A stretch of DNA of 64,000 nucleotides from Diadema setosum (lineage: Eukaryota > Echinodermata > Echinoidea > Diadematoida > Diadematidae): the NCBI GenBank assembly GCA_033980235.1, contig CM067075.1, positions 11,382,292 through 11,446,291 on the forward strand, written 5' to 3'. The translations under genes were made by a program, and so were the position numbers. Each line of letters begins with the position of its first letter. The stretch's first letter is position 1. This document shows positions 1-10,071 of the stretch, piece after piece. The notes under the pieces are model-generated. The model was not told where the DNA came from. It was given only the letters and a program-made list of their open reading frames with translations, and did no database searches.

Positions 1-154
1 CGCTTACTTGCAAGTTCACCTGTGTATTTGTTGTAAATTTTGAAAACATTCTTATTCTTCACCCCTCCCAATCATTGAAAATTCTGAAATTCTGTACTCA
101 GTATAACTAATTTATAGTTGTTCAAATGTTAAAGTCTGAAAATCATCCTATTAC

Positions 155-299
155 CCATTGTCTGATAGGAAGAATGTTAGTGTGTTCTCTGTCTGACCAG
201 TCTCTTGTACAGTCTTCATGACGTCACCGACTGCCGCATCTAGCTCGAAGAGGGCGTCACCAAAGATGCCCCGTCGGCTTGAGTTCGTAAAATCTTTGC
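155..299 (-). CDS. Arylsulfatase A-like gene, third coding exon; gene continues left of the window
   Basis: The acceptor CTACAG lies just before 299. The first two bases GC complete a split Gly codon to give FAG-KDFTNSS. The exon encodes RGIFGDALFELDAAVGDVM and ends TFFLSDNG. The D-N pair (residues ~312-313) is the second half of the sulfatase calcium site. The donor is GG|GTAATA at 154, phase 2. Introns of the gene are therefore phase 2, 1 and 2. Still missing are the remaining core with the family's C-terminal active-site lysine, the C-terminal subdomain and the stop codon, which must lie beyond position 1. Confidence 0.88.
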
Positions 300-825
300 C
301 TGTAGATTGGGCAAGGGAGCGATAAGGCAAAACTGGCGCGTAACATTGTGTAATGGGAAATCTATACAAACTTGGCAGAGGTGGCTAGAAACAAAACAAC
401 AACAAAAAAGATGTGATGATAGAGATACATTGAAATATAACTAAACAAATATAACAAGTGAAGAACGAAACAAAAGAAATCTCTCCGATGTCAAGTTCGT
501 GCTGAACATCAGGATGACATAGAAATAATCATAGTTATTATGAAAAATATAAACAATGTTGGTTTTCAAATTCCCTAGTATGTTTCATATATCCCAGTCT
601 CTTCGTTAAAGGAACATTATCATTGGCCTCATTTTTTTTTTTTTTTTAATCACGACAACATACTGGAGATATTATTTCATTACCACAGTTAGGCCTTTCT
701 ATATGCCGTGCTTTTTTTAACCTTATGAAAATAATGTTCCGTGGTCGGATGAATATTAAGCAATGGCAATGTCCCCATATAAACTGTATACTATATAAAA
801 AGATAATTCTAATAATCCAGCGTAC
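300..825 (-). other. Intron 2 of the arylsulfatase gene
   Basis: Defined by the donor GTACGC at 825 and the acceptor ACAG at 300. It is 526 bp, AT-rich, with a T17-like run near 630-648. I see no other feature in it. Confidence 0.8.
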
Positions 826-1325
826 CAGCAAATTGAGGAAAGTGTACGTGATTGAAAGCGTAGTACAGGAAAAATGGATTATCCTTTTCTGCGCTCTCGG
901 AAATCCACTGGCGTGCTTTCGCGGTGTACTCTTGCGTGAGCGTCGTCGGATTCATGGGTTGTTTGTATATGTCATCATCGGAGAAGATAGCGCAAGGTGC
1001 GATGTCGTCCGATGCGCACGTGTCCACATTCTCGTCGGCGTAGACGCAGGGCTGATCCGGGTACGTGCATACCGGACAAGGGCACTGGTCATTGGAGAAA
1101 GGCAAACCGTAGTAGCGATGAAAGCCTTGCTTTGTTGGCAAAAACTCCCGTTCCCTTCCTACCCCCAAGTGCCACTTCCCGACCATGTACGTGTCGTAGC
1201 CTCGTGGTTCCAGGATTTCGGCTATGGTGATCTCACTTAGGGGTAGTCCTCCAGAGGAATTTGGGCGGAAAACTAGCGGGTAAGCACCTACCCTTGTCTG
1301 ATATCTTCCAGTCATAAGAGACGCT
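826..1325 (-). CDS. Arylsulfatase A-like gene, second coding exon
   Basis: The exon begins after TATAG at 1326 and completes the signature C-T-P-S-R-A-S-L-M-T-G-R, the sulfatase C-x-P-S-R-x-x-x-x-T-G motif. It then carries GKWHLG (Lys149 and His151, equivalent to the sulfate-binding Lys and His of the family) and GLPFSNDQCPCPVC, as in human arylsulfatase A. It ends with FFLYYAFNHVHFPQFAG, whose H-x-H-F-P-Q matches the ARSA active-site histidine region. The donor is G|GTACGC at 825, phase 1. No stop or frameshift is seen in 500 bp. The order of motifs and the Cys-rich loop after GLPFSND favour the ARSA branch over ARSB or N-sulfoglucosamine sulfohydrolase. The gene is probably intact despite the transposons in the intron between this exon and the first. 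Confidence 0.9.
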
Positions 1326-1559
1326 CTATAATTTTAAGAGAAAAAAAAAGAAACACAGAGACATAATCTAAAGCGTTTATCGCAAAACAAATTGAATCCC
1401 TTCTCGCAGTCTCAAGTTGAGATATTTGCGGTTAATCCTGTGAAAAATGGAAATGTACATTTTTAATCATAACTTTCAAAAAATGTTCCTTTTTATGGAA
1501 CAAGTTAAGTATTAGTGTACTACGAAAGCTTTATTTTATTCTATCTGGTGATGCACTTT

Positions 1560-2045
1560 AAAATGATTGATATTGGCACTTAAAGGGGTATTCCAGACGA
1601 TTTTCATAATTTCACATCATGTAGTACATAAATCAACAGCTCCACGTATAGACTCGAGGAATTTATCGTGGCCCTTGAGCAGAGAAACCAATAATTTGCA
1701 AATCTTAAACAAATTACACTGAACAGAGTTGATGACATCATCACATAATCAGAAATGTAGCAGTGTAATTCCGTTACAATGCCGCTTCCTTAACAAATTC
1801 ACCCTTGTAGAATCTATGCATGCCTTCTTCTTTTGTTCTGTTTCCTTCAGCCCCAACTCGTGCATTCCTACGGTGAGGCTGCCATGTCATCACCCTTGTT
1901 CATTGCAAATTTTGAAAACATCACTATTCCTCATCCCAGTCACTATAAATTCTGAAACTCTGCACTCAGTATAACTTATTAATAATTGTAATGTAAAAGT
2001 TTGAAAATCTTCCGGAGATCCCATTTAACACATTCTACGTATTCT
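1560..2045. repeat. Dispersed repeat with diverged copies at 1-150 and 44150-44300
   Basis: Shared blocks include ATTTCACATCATGTAGTACAT and AAATTACACTGAACA (this copy versus 44150-44300), and ACTCAGTATAACT and TCTGAAA (this copy versus 1-150). The left edge starts TTAAAGGGGTATTCCAG, like other TTAAAGGG-ended MITEs in the window. Coding capacity is absent. I take it as an old non-autonomous DNA transposon whose partial copy lies in intron 3 of the sulfatase. Confidence 0.6.
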
Positions 2046-2296
2046 TTATATAATTCATCAACGGAGTTTGTGTTCAATATATTGATGGTATATCAAACAA
2101 CTCAGTAAACGCTTAAAAATAAAAAATAAAAAAATAAAAAAATCATGTGCAATTCAACCTTGGTAGCTGTGAGAGCGAACCAGAGGAATAAACCATTAAG
2201 TATTAATCAATATTTATATAGAAATATAACGACATCAAATTGTATGACTAACTCAACAACTGCTAATTACGTATACGAAGTACAAAGGAAACCTTT

Positions 2297-2520
2297 TCAA
2301 TTCAATTCAATAGTTCATTTATTTCCATCATCAAAAAAGAAAAGGGGAACATGATCCAAAATGGTACAATTTTTCAGTTTGTCTTATATTCGTCTGATAA
2401 AGGCATTTTTTCAAATACAATATGAAGTATATGCACGAATGATGTCATAAAAAAAGAAACAATGCACTTTGCCATGGCAACAAAAAATAGTAAATAATAC
2501 ATAAATAATAACCTTTATTA
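2297..2520 (-). repeat. LINE 3' end, reverse orientation, (TTGAA)n tail
   Basis: On the minus strand the segment ends in GGAAATAAATGAACTATTGAATTGAATTG, the AATAAA plus short-tandem tail seen at other LINE 3' ends here (compare 54840-54890). No reverse-transcriptase coding is left. Confidence 0.45.
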
Positions 2521-2684
2521 TAGAAGCGTGGAGATACCATGGGGTGTGACGGCTGGCCCGGCTCTGATACAATATTAGAGATTCCTCATATTATGAAACA
2601 AATTGTGTACGGAGTAAAGTGAATCATAGTTCTGGTAAGGGTTTGAGAAGCCGTCTTACACCATTTCATAATATTTGCTCGCAA

Positions 2685-2990
2685 TACAGTCGACTCCCGT
2701 TAAACGAAGTCCTTGATCGGGACCAGCAGTTCTGTTTCGTTATACATGTATCGAAATTTCGTTGTAACCAAACAAAATAATAATAAGAAGAAAACAATAT
2801 AAATATAAAAAATACGACACTGTACAGTCCAGAGGGACAACTCGGCCCGTCATTAAAGTGAGGCCGAGTTGTCCCCGAGTTAGAGTAAGCCTGACCCCAA
2901 TCGGGTAAGTTCTGAGATGCGAATACTGTTTCGATTTTCGTGGTTTACCCAAAGAATATCTTGTTATTACAGCGATATTCCACACATTTC
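2685..2990. repeat. Partial pogo/Tigger-like MITE
   Basis: Starts TACAGTCGACTCCCGTTA followed by AACGAAGTCC, the typical terminus of pogo-class Tc1/mariner elements flanked by TA. An internal hairpin pairs ACAACTCGGCC with GGCCGAGTTGT. I could not find the opposite terminus, so the copy is truncated or diverged. No transposase. Confidence 0.5.
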
Positions 2991-3132
2991 ATATAGGCAT
3001 GTATACACATGTACATTTTGGAGTGAAATTTGACAATTTTGCAGGCGTATCAGAACTATGTTTTGCCTTTAATCCCTGATATCTCAGAAAGTAGACACAC
3101 AGCCGAAGAATGTCGATTGGAGTTGACCATAT

Positions 3133-3753
3133 TGTAACGAAAGTGGGTAAAATTTCCTTTCTTCTGGTGATGAGAATACAGGGAACCTTCGTTATCAGTT
3201 AATGAGAAATGTATTGTAATGCATTGCACCACACACTCAGCACGCAGTTCAGTCGGACAGCTAGTAGAAAGTAAAGGGGACACAATGTCTTCCGGACCTG
3301 ACAGCAAGTTTATTGTCTCATTCCAACTCGCAGTGTTACACAATTCAGAACAGAATCCTTTGGCTGACTCTCCAGCCCGACTCGAGTCCGACCCCGCAAT
3401 CGCAATCTCAATCCGACTGACTACTCTCTAATTTCTGCAAGGAGCCGGTATTTATACCATTCTACGTCCCTGGGCCTGGCCTGGGCGGCACGCGACCAAG
3501 CCTCAAGAGAGTACAGTTAATTGGCAACAAGGCTGGACCTAAGACTTAGTCCTTGACCTAATTCGCTGAGGGCAAGTTGAGGACATGGCCAAGTCAGGTC
3601 AGTGGGGCGAGGACACTGTGGTCCCGAAGGAGAAGATAACAGTCGGGAGAATCAAAGGGACTTGGAAGGGAGAAGGACTTGTCGCAGACAAATAGAATAG
3701 CAGATGGGGGAAGGGAAAGCGAGACCAAGACCCTTACATTCCAAAGCGTTACA
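3133..3753 (-). repeat. Probable solo LTR of a second gypsy family
   Basis: Begins TGTAACG and ends CGTTACA, a 7-bp inverted end of the same style as the TGTAGCG/CGCTACA LTR at 4732. It contains TATAAATA on the minus strand (3449-3456) in the context GGTATAAATACC, as in that LTR. Against it, I see no target-site duplication. If real, it is a recombined or truncated insertion in the same orientation as the intact-LTR element. Confidence 0.5.
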
Positions 3754-3774
3754 TAACCATAATAGCAGGCTATA

Positions 3775-3808
3775 GTCTAACCAGGGAGGTTCACCTCCCT
3801 GGTCTAAC
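3775..3808. repeat. Micro-palindrome site B: 20-bp insert with 7-bp duplication GTCTAAC
   Basis: The insert at 3782-3801 is CAGGGAGGT, TC, ACCTCCCTG. It is flanked by GTCTAAC at 3775-3781 and again at 3802-3808. It lies 28 bp beyond the right end of the probable solo LTR. See the findings for the family. Confidence 0.85.
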
Positions 3809-4230
3809 TCACAAGACGTAGTTATTTGTAATATTATCATCAAAAATCCGTAACAATATGATACCGATGAGCATTAGCTTCGGTGCACAGAACTATATTC
3901 GTTGACCGGTGCAATAGAGTGGTCTTCGAATGTACACCGGTGGGCAGCGAATTAATGGGGCCACTAAATGAACCCAACGCCACTGGGTCATCAACCCTTT
4001 ATGTACCAATGGGTCAAATGTGCACAACTCTCACACACAAACCTATGAGCAGATAATTTAATGTGGCACGCAGATGGTTCACAAGCTGATACCGGAAGAC
4101 TACCGAGCAAAGCGAGATTGATCTCCGGACTGTCGTTCACCACGAAGCCTATAACCAAAGACTTGTAATAAGACACGAAAGTGCTCGCTAATCCTGTGCA
4201 AAACAATGGACAGCGCGTGGTCATCAAGCG

Positions 4231-4500
4231 TATTACGCACATCACCTGAGACCACAGTACCTAACTTCAAAGATAGCGCGTCTGGGGGGGGGGGGGGGGG
4301 GTGTTTCATCAACGTTTGTCAGCGCAAAAAGTTGCCATCGCTGACAATCATCATAGTAACAGTCAGTGACCAGAGCATCTCAGCCAATCAAAACCAAGGA
4401 TTTTGCTGAAATTGTCAGCGCTGACAAACGTTGATGAAACACCCCCAGGTGATGTGCGTCTTTGCCTGAGACCAGTGCCTGAGACGCGCTATCTTTGAAG
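4231..4500. repeat. Foldback MITE with G18 run
   Basis: Inner TIRs GTGTTTCATCAACGTTTGTC (4301) and its complement ending at 4446 enclose about 95 bp. The outer flanks ACTTCAAAGATAGCGCGTCT (4264) and its complement (near 4480-4500), and CGCACATCACCTGAGACCA with its complement, are also inverted but in rearranged order. A homopolymer of ~18 G sits at the left junction and a run of C at the right. Confidence 0.65.
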
Positions 4501-4731
4501 TTGTTGTTGTTTATCAATTGACGTCTTTCGGGGAGTGTAGCCTGAACTCTATTTTTAGATCAAGTTGTTGCCAAAAATCCTTATTACTTTAAAATCTCGT
4601 TCTTCAGAATAATCCCCTTAATCGATAAAAAGCTACGACTATAATTTCTAAATCTTTTTAAAATAATAAAAATACCACTACCTATGGAAATGAATGATGT
4701 TCCTAGGTGTACTGAGTTTGTACTTAGCTCT

Positions 4732-5542
4732 TGTAGCGTAGCCGGGGAGCGGTCCAAGAGCCTTAATTCTTGTGTCTACGTACAGGTATAATGTGTACTA
4801 TGTGTAGCAGCACATCAGCACCTTATTCATATAGCTCTCATATGCAGCCTACATGTATCTCATACACCACGTCTCTATACGTGCATTCGGACTCACTAGG
4901 CGCATTAGAAACCCAGGCATATCATTCTCCCAATCAACCATACAGCAACCCATTCACAGGGTCTAGTATTACAGACTACCAGTTGCAAGAAGGAGGCTGG
5001 TGTGGAAACGACAGTCCGAAATACGGTTCAGTGCAGCATTGCTATATTATGTTTCCTGCTGTACATTACAACCGATGGTTTTCTCTGCTAAGCTCTGAGT
5101 GGTTCCCCATTAATTCTATAGTTTATTACCAAAAAGGAGAGAGTGCTGTGGTCCCGCACCTACCCCCCAACCCAACTGAAAAGTTGTGCAGTGAGCTCGC
5201 GGTATTTATACCCTCTCGAGCCAGGGTCACGTGACCAATCCTGTCTTATTAACCCATCATGTATCAAAATGTATTGGAGTACTATGCGACCCTACTTCTA
5301 TGGCTTAATAATTTCTGAGCCCTTTTCCCTAGGGCTTCTGGCCTTTTTTCCCTACTTTGGACATCATTAACCTTGGTTTCTGTACAGGGTGTTTCACAAA
5401 ACTATAGGGTGTTCCAAAACCTTCTATACAATTTCTCCATTGGAAATGCACGGGGGCAAACTCTATGGGATTTTTACACATGTTCAGAAATTAAGGGCAT
5501 GAGCCGCATATTTTAAAGGTGCTCTGTCGCATTTTCGCTACA
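4732..5542 (-). repeat. 3' LTR of the gypsy element
   Basis: Same 811-bp sequence as 9261-10071; I found no difference by reading. TATAAATA on the minus strand at 5203-5210. Preceded on the minus strand by the purine tract at 5543-5556. Confidence 0.95.
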
Positions 5543-5556
5543 CTACCCCCTCCTTA
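5543..5556 (-). promoter_or_regulatory. Polypurine tract
   Basis: Minus strand AAGGAGGGGGTAG abuts the TGTAGCG start of the 3' LTR. This is where plus-strand synthesis is primed in LTR elements. Confidence 0.75.
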
Positions 5557-6479
5557 AAATGAAACCTACTCCTGGAGGTTGGTGTGGAATGTTTTGTCAT
5601 TACTCTCTCCACTATCAACTGTATCAAAAATCAAACATATCAAGTTATATTATTCCCACTATCATCTTGTAATTCCCCTATGAGCTTTTGGGTGTCTACA
5701 GAGCTTGCAGATTACAAACGTGAAAATGTATTTACAAAGTGTACATATATACATCCTGAATCATGGAGTTTGAATTTTGGTGGGGCATTTCTCCCCATTC
5801 CCAGGCCGAAATGTTAGGACATAGTTGGGTTTTCCTGTAATTTGCTTCTTCTACCAATTTCTCATTTATGTAAACCGGGAACAAAATCAAACTTTTCCAA
5901 ACAATATAATTTGGGACCTCCATGATTCGGGCTTACAGGTTCAAAACAATCCAATTCAACAGTTAGACTTATGTCTATACTATCTTCGTCTTCTCTTCTT
6001 CATCTTCTTCATCTTCTTCGAGAACTTCAATTTCTTCTATGTCTCATTACATGCATTATTTAACATCTCAGATTTTCTTCATCAATTCTTCTTCTCAAAC
6101 GGGCACGGTAGTCACCGGGGTTTGTGTGGTCGATCATCCTCAGCTGCAAAACCAATGTGTGTGTCGTTGATCATCCTCTGCTGCATTTCCCAGGTTTGTG
6201 TCGTTGGTTCTCAGCAGCTAGCCAAGACGTGGGGCTAGCTTCGATTTATAAAACAGTCCAAAATGTCTTCTTTCTTTCTATCTTTTTTTTCTACTCGTTC
6301 CTATTCAAACCAAAATTTGCCAGAATAAATCAGGATACAATTTGGGTTGGATGAGTGTGGACCAGTGTCTGTATGTTAAACCGCATACAGTGAAAGGTGC
6401 TACCACTACTCATCCGAATTTGGATAAAACGCGCTATGTATTAACGACGGAGGACGATCACTGCCACTCGCACATTAAT
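5557..6479 (-). other. 3' non-coding part of the gypsy element
   Basis: No integrase motif in any frame. A CTTCTTCATCTTCTTC run lies near 5994-6030. Three imperfect ~50-bp units built on TGTGTNGTNGATCATCCTCNGCTGC fill 6115-6240. Otherwise featureless. Confidence 0.6.
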
Positions 6480-7316
6480 CTAGCCCATCAGACCCGTCTC
6501 TTGTGGTCCCAGTATGTCTTCATATTTTGTGATCGTGAAGCTGTTCAACGCTTCTGCCTTTAAATTTTCAGGTACGTTGAGCTGCCAGATGATTTCACTG
6601 CCAGCTTCACTTTCCAATCTATGGTAGAGCAGACCATTCCTCAGATACAACCTGTCCCATTGCATCCAATATGCTTTGAGTTCCGGTCCTTCCAGTGACA
6701 CTTCTTCCCACGGTGGTCGATAATCTGCCTGTTTCCAAGCCATAACCTTCCGAAGACACCTGTCTTCTTGTTGAGCATCGGCCACATGCCCAACTCTCCA
6801 GCTCCCTATACCAGAGCAATTATCCGGTCTGTCCTGAGCGTCCTCAGGCTGACCCGACTGTATCCCTACACTGTGAACCCGGACATTAGTCCCATGAGCT
6901 TCCTGCTCATCATCCGAAGCAAAGCCCTTTGCCTCTTTCTGCTCACAATGCTTACAGTCCACGCATGGTCTACGTGAAAGTCCATCAGCGTTCCCATGCG
7001 AATTTCCTGCTCTATGCTGGATCCGAAAGTTATAAGTACCGAGGAGTTCAAGCCATCGTGCTACTTGCCCCTCCGGGTTTTTAAACCCCATCAACCACCG
7101 CAGTGCCCCATGATCAGTACGGATCAGGAATTCTGCTCCATAGATGTAAGGGTGAAAGTGTTTCACTCCCTGAACGAGTGCCAACAACTCCTTCCTAGTC
7201 ACACAATACTGCCTCTCTGCTTTATTCAAGGCACGGCTGAAGTAAGCTACAACACGTTCCTGGCCATCTTGTACCTGTGAGAGTACTGCGCCGATTCCGT
7301 CATTGCTTGCGTCTGT
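6480..7316 (-). pseudogene. Gypsy pol remnant: RNase H and start of integrase; RT deleted
   Basis: Opens with TDASNDGIGAVLSQ, the first RNase H motif, followed by RKELLAL, RTDHGALRWL and GNADGLSRR, so all four acidic RNase H residues are present. Then comes a tether and LLYHRLESEAGSEIIWQL, the beginning of the integrase zinc-binding domain. Near 6540 the expected frame is lost and the integrase core (D,D-35-E) is absent. The reverse transcriptase that should lie between protease and RNase H is entirely missing, and the RNase H frame is offset from protease. The remnant is not expressible as a Pol protein. Confidence 0.9.
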
Positions 7317-8105
7317 TGTCTTTGCTTGTTCTGATAGACTCTACTGTAGTCTCGTCATTGGCTAGCACCTCATCTACTTCCTGACATGTTGCTACCTTAG
7401 TGTTCTTGTATATCGTCTGTGTCTCTTCAGCGACGTTTGCTATCCTTATTGGGACTGTGTCTCTGCCTGTGCCTATTAGTACTCTAGCTACTAATAGTGG
7501 GTATTTCTCCACGAACTTCTCATTCGGCTCCATAATCATACCATTTGGTAATGTGGTTGGTACCGCATCTAATCTCCCTGGGACAATGGTCTCTTCTCCT
7601 GCCTTAATGCATATTGTCTCTGTTAAACGCACTGTGTAGACGGTTGGGTAGTCATGCTGCTCTGCATCAATAATTTCATCTCCAACCCGAACCATATTCT
7701 GACTTGGTTCAATCGTACATTTGAAAAGCTTTAACAGATCCATCCCGATTATTGCTTGTGGCTCTATGTCAGCTATCCAAATGTCATGACGCAGGGTGAC
7801 ATTTCCAATTTTGATGCTCATTTTGCCCTTCCCTTGTATTGGTTTGGTTTCCCCATCTGCCATGGTCATGTCTACATCAGTCCACTGTAATTCAGGCTTT
7901 TGATTTGGTTCAAATTTCTCAAACGTCTTTGTACTAAGTATTGTTGCATTTGCTCCTGTATCTACCAAAGAGTGGATTTCTTGCCCATTGAATTCTACAG
8001 GTATAATGATGCCGTCTGTTTCTCCACTGCAGAAGCGCGTAAACACTGTATGGGGCCGTGAGCTATCTACTGCCGGTCCCCGACCCCTGGACTCGGCTGG
8101 GCTGA
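7300..8105 (-). CDS. Gypsy aspartic protease, expressed by frameshift from gag
   Basis: Open frame continuous from the frameshift site to a stop at 7300. LVDTGANATIL carries the retropepsin D-T-G catalytic motif and AIIGMDLLK the conserved I-I-G-x-D-x-L segment. It would cleave the Gag-Pro polyprotein. No separate start is needed; the first in-frame ATG is at 8046. The C-terminal ~100 residues are the linker that normally leads into reverse transcriptase. Here the frame runs out at a deletion junction near 7300-7316, where an RNase H segment follows in a different frame. Confidence 0.9.
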
Positions 8106-9176
8106 GTTTCCCTGCCTACTTTCTGAAGTTCCACCGTGTTGTGTATGCATTCTACCTCCGGGGCTCTGGTTCTTACAGTCTTTCTGCAAATGCCCAAGTC
8201 TTCCACATTTCCAGCATCTCGGCGGACCAGATGAACGCCCGCCCATTTGTGTGGGCTCAGAATCTCTGTGGAAGCCAGTCTTTTTCGCCACCCCTGCCTT
8301 TGACAGCTCTGCCATAACTGCAGCTACAATTTTCTCCACTGCATCTGAAGAAATGACTGCTCCATCATCTTTTACACTGCCCATCTTATTATCAACGTTA
8401 ACGTTACGGACCTGTTTCCTTTGTGGGAAATTTCGCCTACGCTCTGCTATTTGGAAAGCCTCAACTTCTACAGCAGCCCCAATAGCCTCCGTAAGTGAAG
8501 TAGGATGAGCGTTATACACTCCAAATCGGATATCGGGGTCCTGAATCGCATCTATGAAATGGTCTTTAGCTAGAACATCTTGCAGCTCCGCCTTTGCTGT
8601 AGGATACGCCCTCCTAGTAAGGCGCCGCACCGCTTGCCCTAGCTCTGGTAGGGATTCATCCTTCCCCCTCCTCCTGTTTCTTAATTCTGCGCGATGCATC
8701 TCGGTTTGGTTTTCGGGTTGAAACCTAGCCTTTAGGGCAGCCTCCAATGACTTGAAATCGTGCCTTTTCTCTGATTCGAGATCGCTCAAGACGGCTCGAG
8801 CATCTCCCCTCAAACTGGCTGCTAGCTGCATTGATTTTGTCTTGTAACCCCATCCATTCAGTTCTGCAATAACATCAAACTGGACTGCAAAATCATCCCA
8901 AGCTGACGATCCATCATAAGTGGGAGCCTTAGCTGTGTTACTGCGTTTGTTTTTGGGAGCTTTGTTCTGCTTTAAAAGCCTGCCAAGCATTGTAGCCAAA
9001 TCCTCATTTTCCTCCCTGTCAGATACATCTGTTTCCGATGAATCTCTGGCTTCATTACCCTCATCTTGCCTGCCTTGTGGTTGAAAAATAATTTCATCGC
9101 TTTCCATGCCTGGGCTGCCAACGTCATTCTCCATTGTGATAGTATGGGCTCGTATCACTGGATCTTGGGATTTCAA
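8067..9176 (-). CDS. Gypsy Gag polyprotein with CCHC zinc knuckle
   Basis: 369-residue open frame. The acidic N-terminal ~60 residues are followed by a capsid-like region typical of retrotransposon Gag (TYDGSSAWDDFAVQFD near residues 86-101, LRGDARAVLSDL). Near the C-terminus a zinc knuckle CWKCGRLGHLQKDC (C-x2-C-x4-H-x4-C) starts at residue 321. Gag packages element RNA into particles. The frame is undamaged. It starts 61 bp after the primer site and ends at 8067, after the -1 frameshift heptamer at 8106-8112, so Gag is the default product and the frameshift gives Gag-protease. The first ATG (9176) is taken as start. Confidence 0.92.
   Translation of the reverse strand: MKSQDPVIRAHTITMENDVGSPGMESDEIIFQPQGRQDEGNEARDSSETDVSDREENEDLATMLGRLLKQNKAPKNKRSNTAKAPTYDGSSAWDDFAVQFDVIAELNGWGYKTKSMQLAASLRGDARAVLSDLESEKRHDFKSLEAALKARFQPENQTEMHRAELRNRRRGKDESLPELGQAVRRLTRRAYPTAKAELQDVLAKDHFIDAIQDPDIRFGVYNAHPTSLTEAIGAAVEVEAFQIAERRRNFPQRKQVRNVNVDNKMGSVKDDGAVISSDAVEKIVAAVMAELSKAGVAKKTGFHRDSEPTQMGGRSSGPPRCWKCGRLGHLQKDCKNQSPGGRMHTQHGGTSESRQGNSAQPSPGVGDRQ
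8072..8112 (-). promoter_or_regulatory. Programmed -1 ribosomal frameshift signal (gag to pro)
   Basis: In the gag frame the codons read CAG GGA AAC, giving the slippery heptamer G GGA AAC (8112-8106). An 8-nt spacer is followed by GCCGAGTCC (8097-8089) and GGACCGGC (8079-8072), which pair with one bulged A around a 9-nt loop. The protease frame is exactly -1 relative to gag and is open through this point. Heptamer, spacer and stem fit the standard retroviral-type signal. Confidence 0.8.
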
Positions 9177-9236
9177 AACGCTTTTCTCAACGTATACCCA
9201 TGTATTCTACAATTGCCTGTTTCAAAATCTTCCCAA

Positions 9237-9255
9237 AATCCCACCGCTGCCACCA
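9237..9255 (-). promoter_or_regulatory. Primer binding site matching tRNA-Leu 3' end
   Basis: Five bases inside the 5' LTR the minus strand reads TGGTGGCAGCGGTGGGATT. Its complement, AATCCCACCGCTGCCACCA, equals CCA plus the acceptor and T-arm of animal tRNA-Leu (AAG/TAG type) as I remember it. Minus-strand DNA synthesis would start here. Confidence 0.8.
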
Positions 9256-9260
9256 ATTTT

Positions 9261-10071
9261 TGTAGCGTAGCCGGGGAGCGGTCCAAGAGCCTTAATTCTT
9301 GTGTCTACGTACAGGTATAATGTGTACTATGTGTAGCAGCACATCAGCACCTTATTCATATAGCTCTCATATGCAGCCTACATGTATCTCATACACCACG
9401 TCTCTATACGTGCATTCGGACTCACTAGGCGCATTAGAAACCCAGGCATATCATTCTCCCAATCAACCATACAGCAACCCATTCACAGGGTCTAGTATTA
9501 CAGACTACCAGTTGCAAGAAGGAGGCTGGTGTGGAAACGACAGTCCGAAATACGGTTCAGTGCAGCATTGCTATATTATGTTTCCTGCTGTACATTACAA
9601 CCGATGGTTTTCTCTGCTAAGCTCTGAGTGGTTCCCCATTAATTCTATAGTTTATTACCAAAAAGGAGAGAGTGCTGTGGTCCCGCACCTACCCCCCAAC
9701 CCAACTGAAAAGTTGTGCAGTGAGCTCGCGGTATTTATACCCTCTCGAGCCAGGGTCACGTGACCAATCCTGTCTTATTAACCCATCATGTATCAAAATG
9801 TATTGGAGTACTATGCGACCCTACTTCTATGGCTTAATAATTTCTGAGCCCTTTTCCCTAGGGCTTCTGGCCTTTTTTCCCTACTTTGGACATCATTAAC
9901 CTTGGTTTCTGTACAGGGTGTTTCACAAAACTATAGGGTGTTCCAAAACCTTCTATACAATTTCTCCATTGGAAATGCACGGGGGCAAACTCTATGGGAT
10001 TTTTACACATGTTCAGAAATTAAGGGCATGAGCCGCATATTTTAAAGGTGCTCTGTCGCATTTTCGCTACA
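9261..10071 (-). repeat. 5' LTR of the gypsy element
   Basis: 811 bp, ends TGTAGCG/CGCTACA. A minus-strand TATAAATA at 9732-9739 (context GGTATAAATACC) is the likely core promoter of the element. Plus-strand open frames inside both LTRs are duplicates and look non-coding. Confidence 0.95.

Noticed and set aside
4770..5234. 154-aa and 75-aa plus-strand frames in the LTR, repeated at 9299-9899
   Set aside because: They lie wholly inside the two identical LTRs, antisense to the element, with no recognisable domain.
6342..6563. 73-aa plus-strand frame inside the gypsy element
   Set aside because: Antisense to the element, no domain; probably sequence near a deletion junction.
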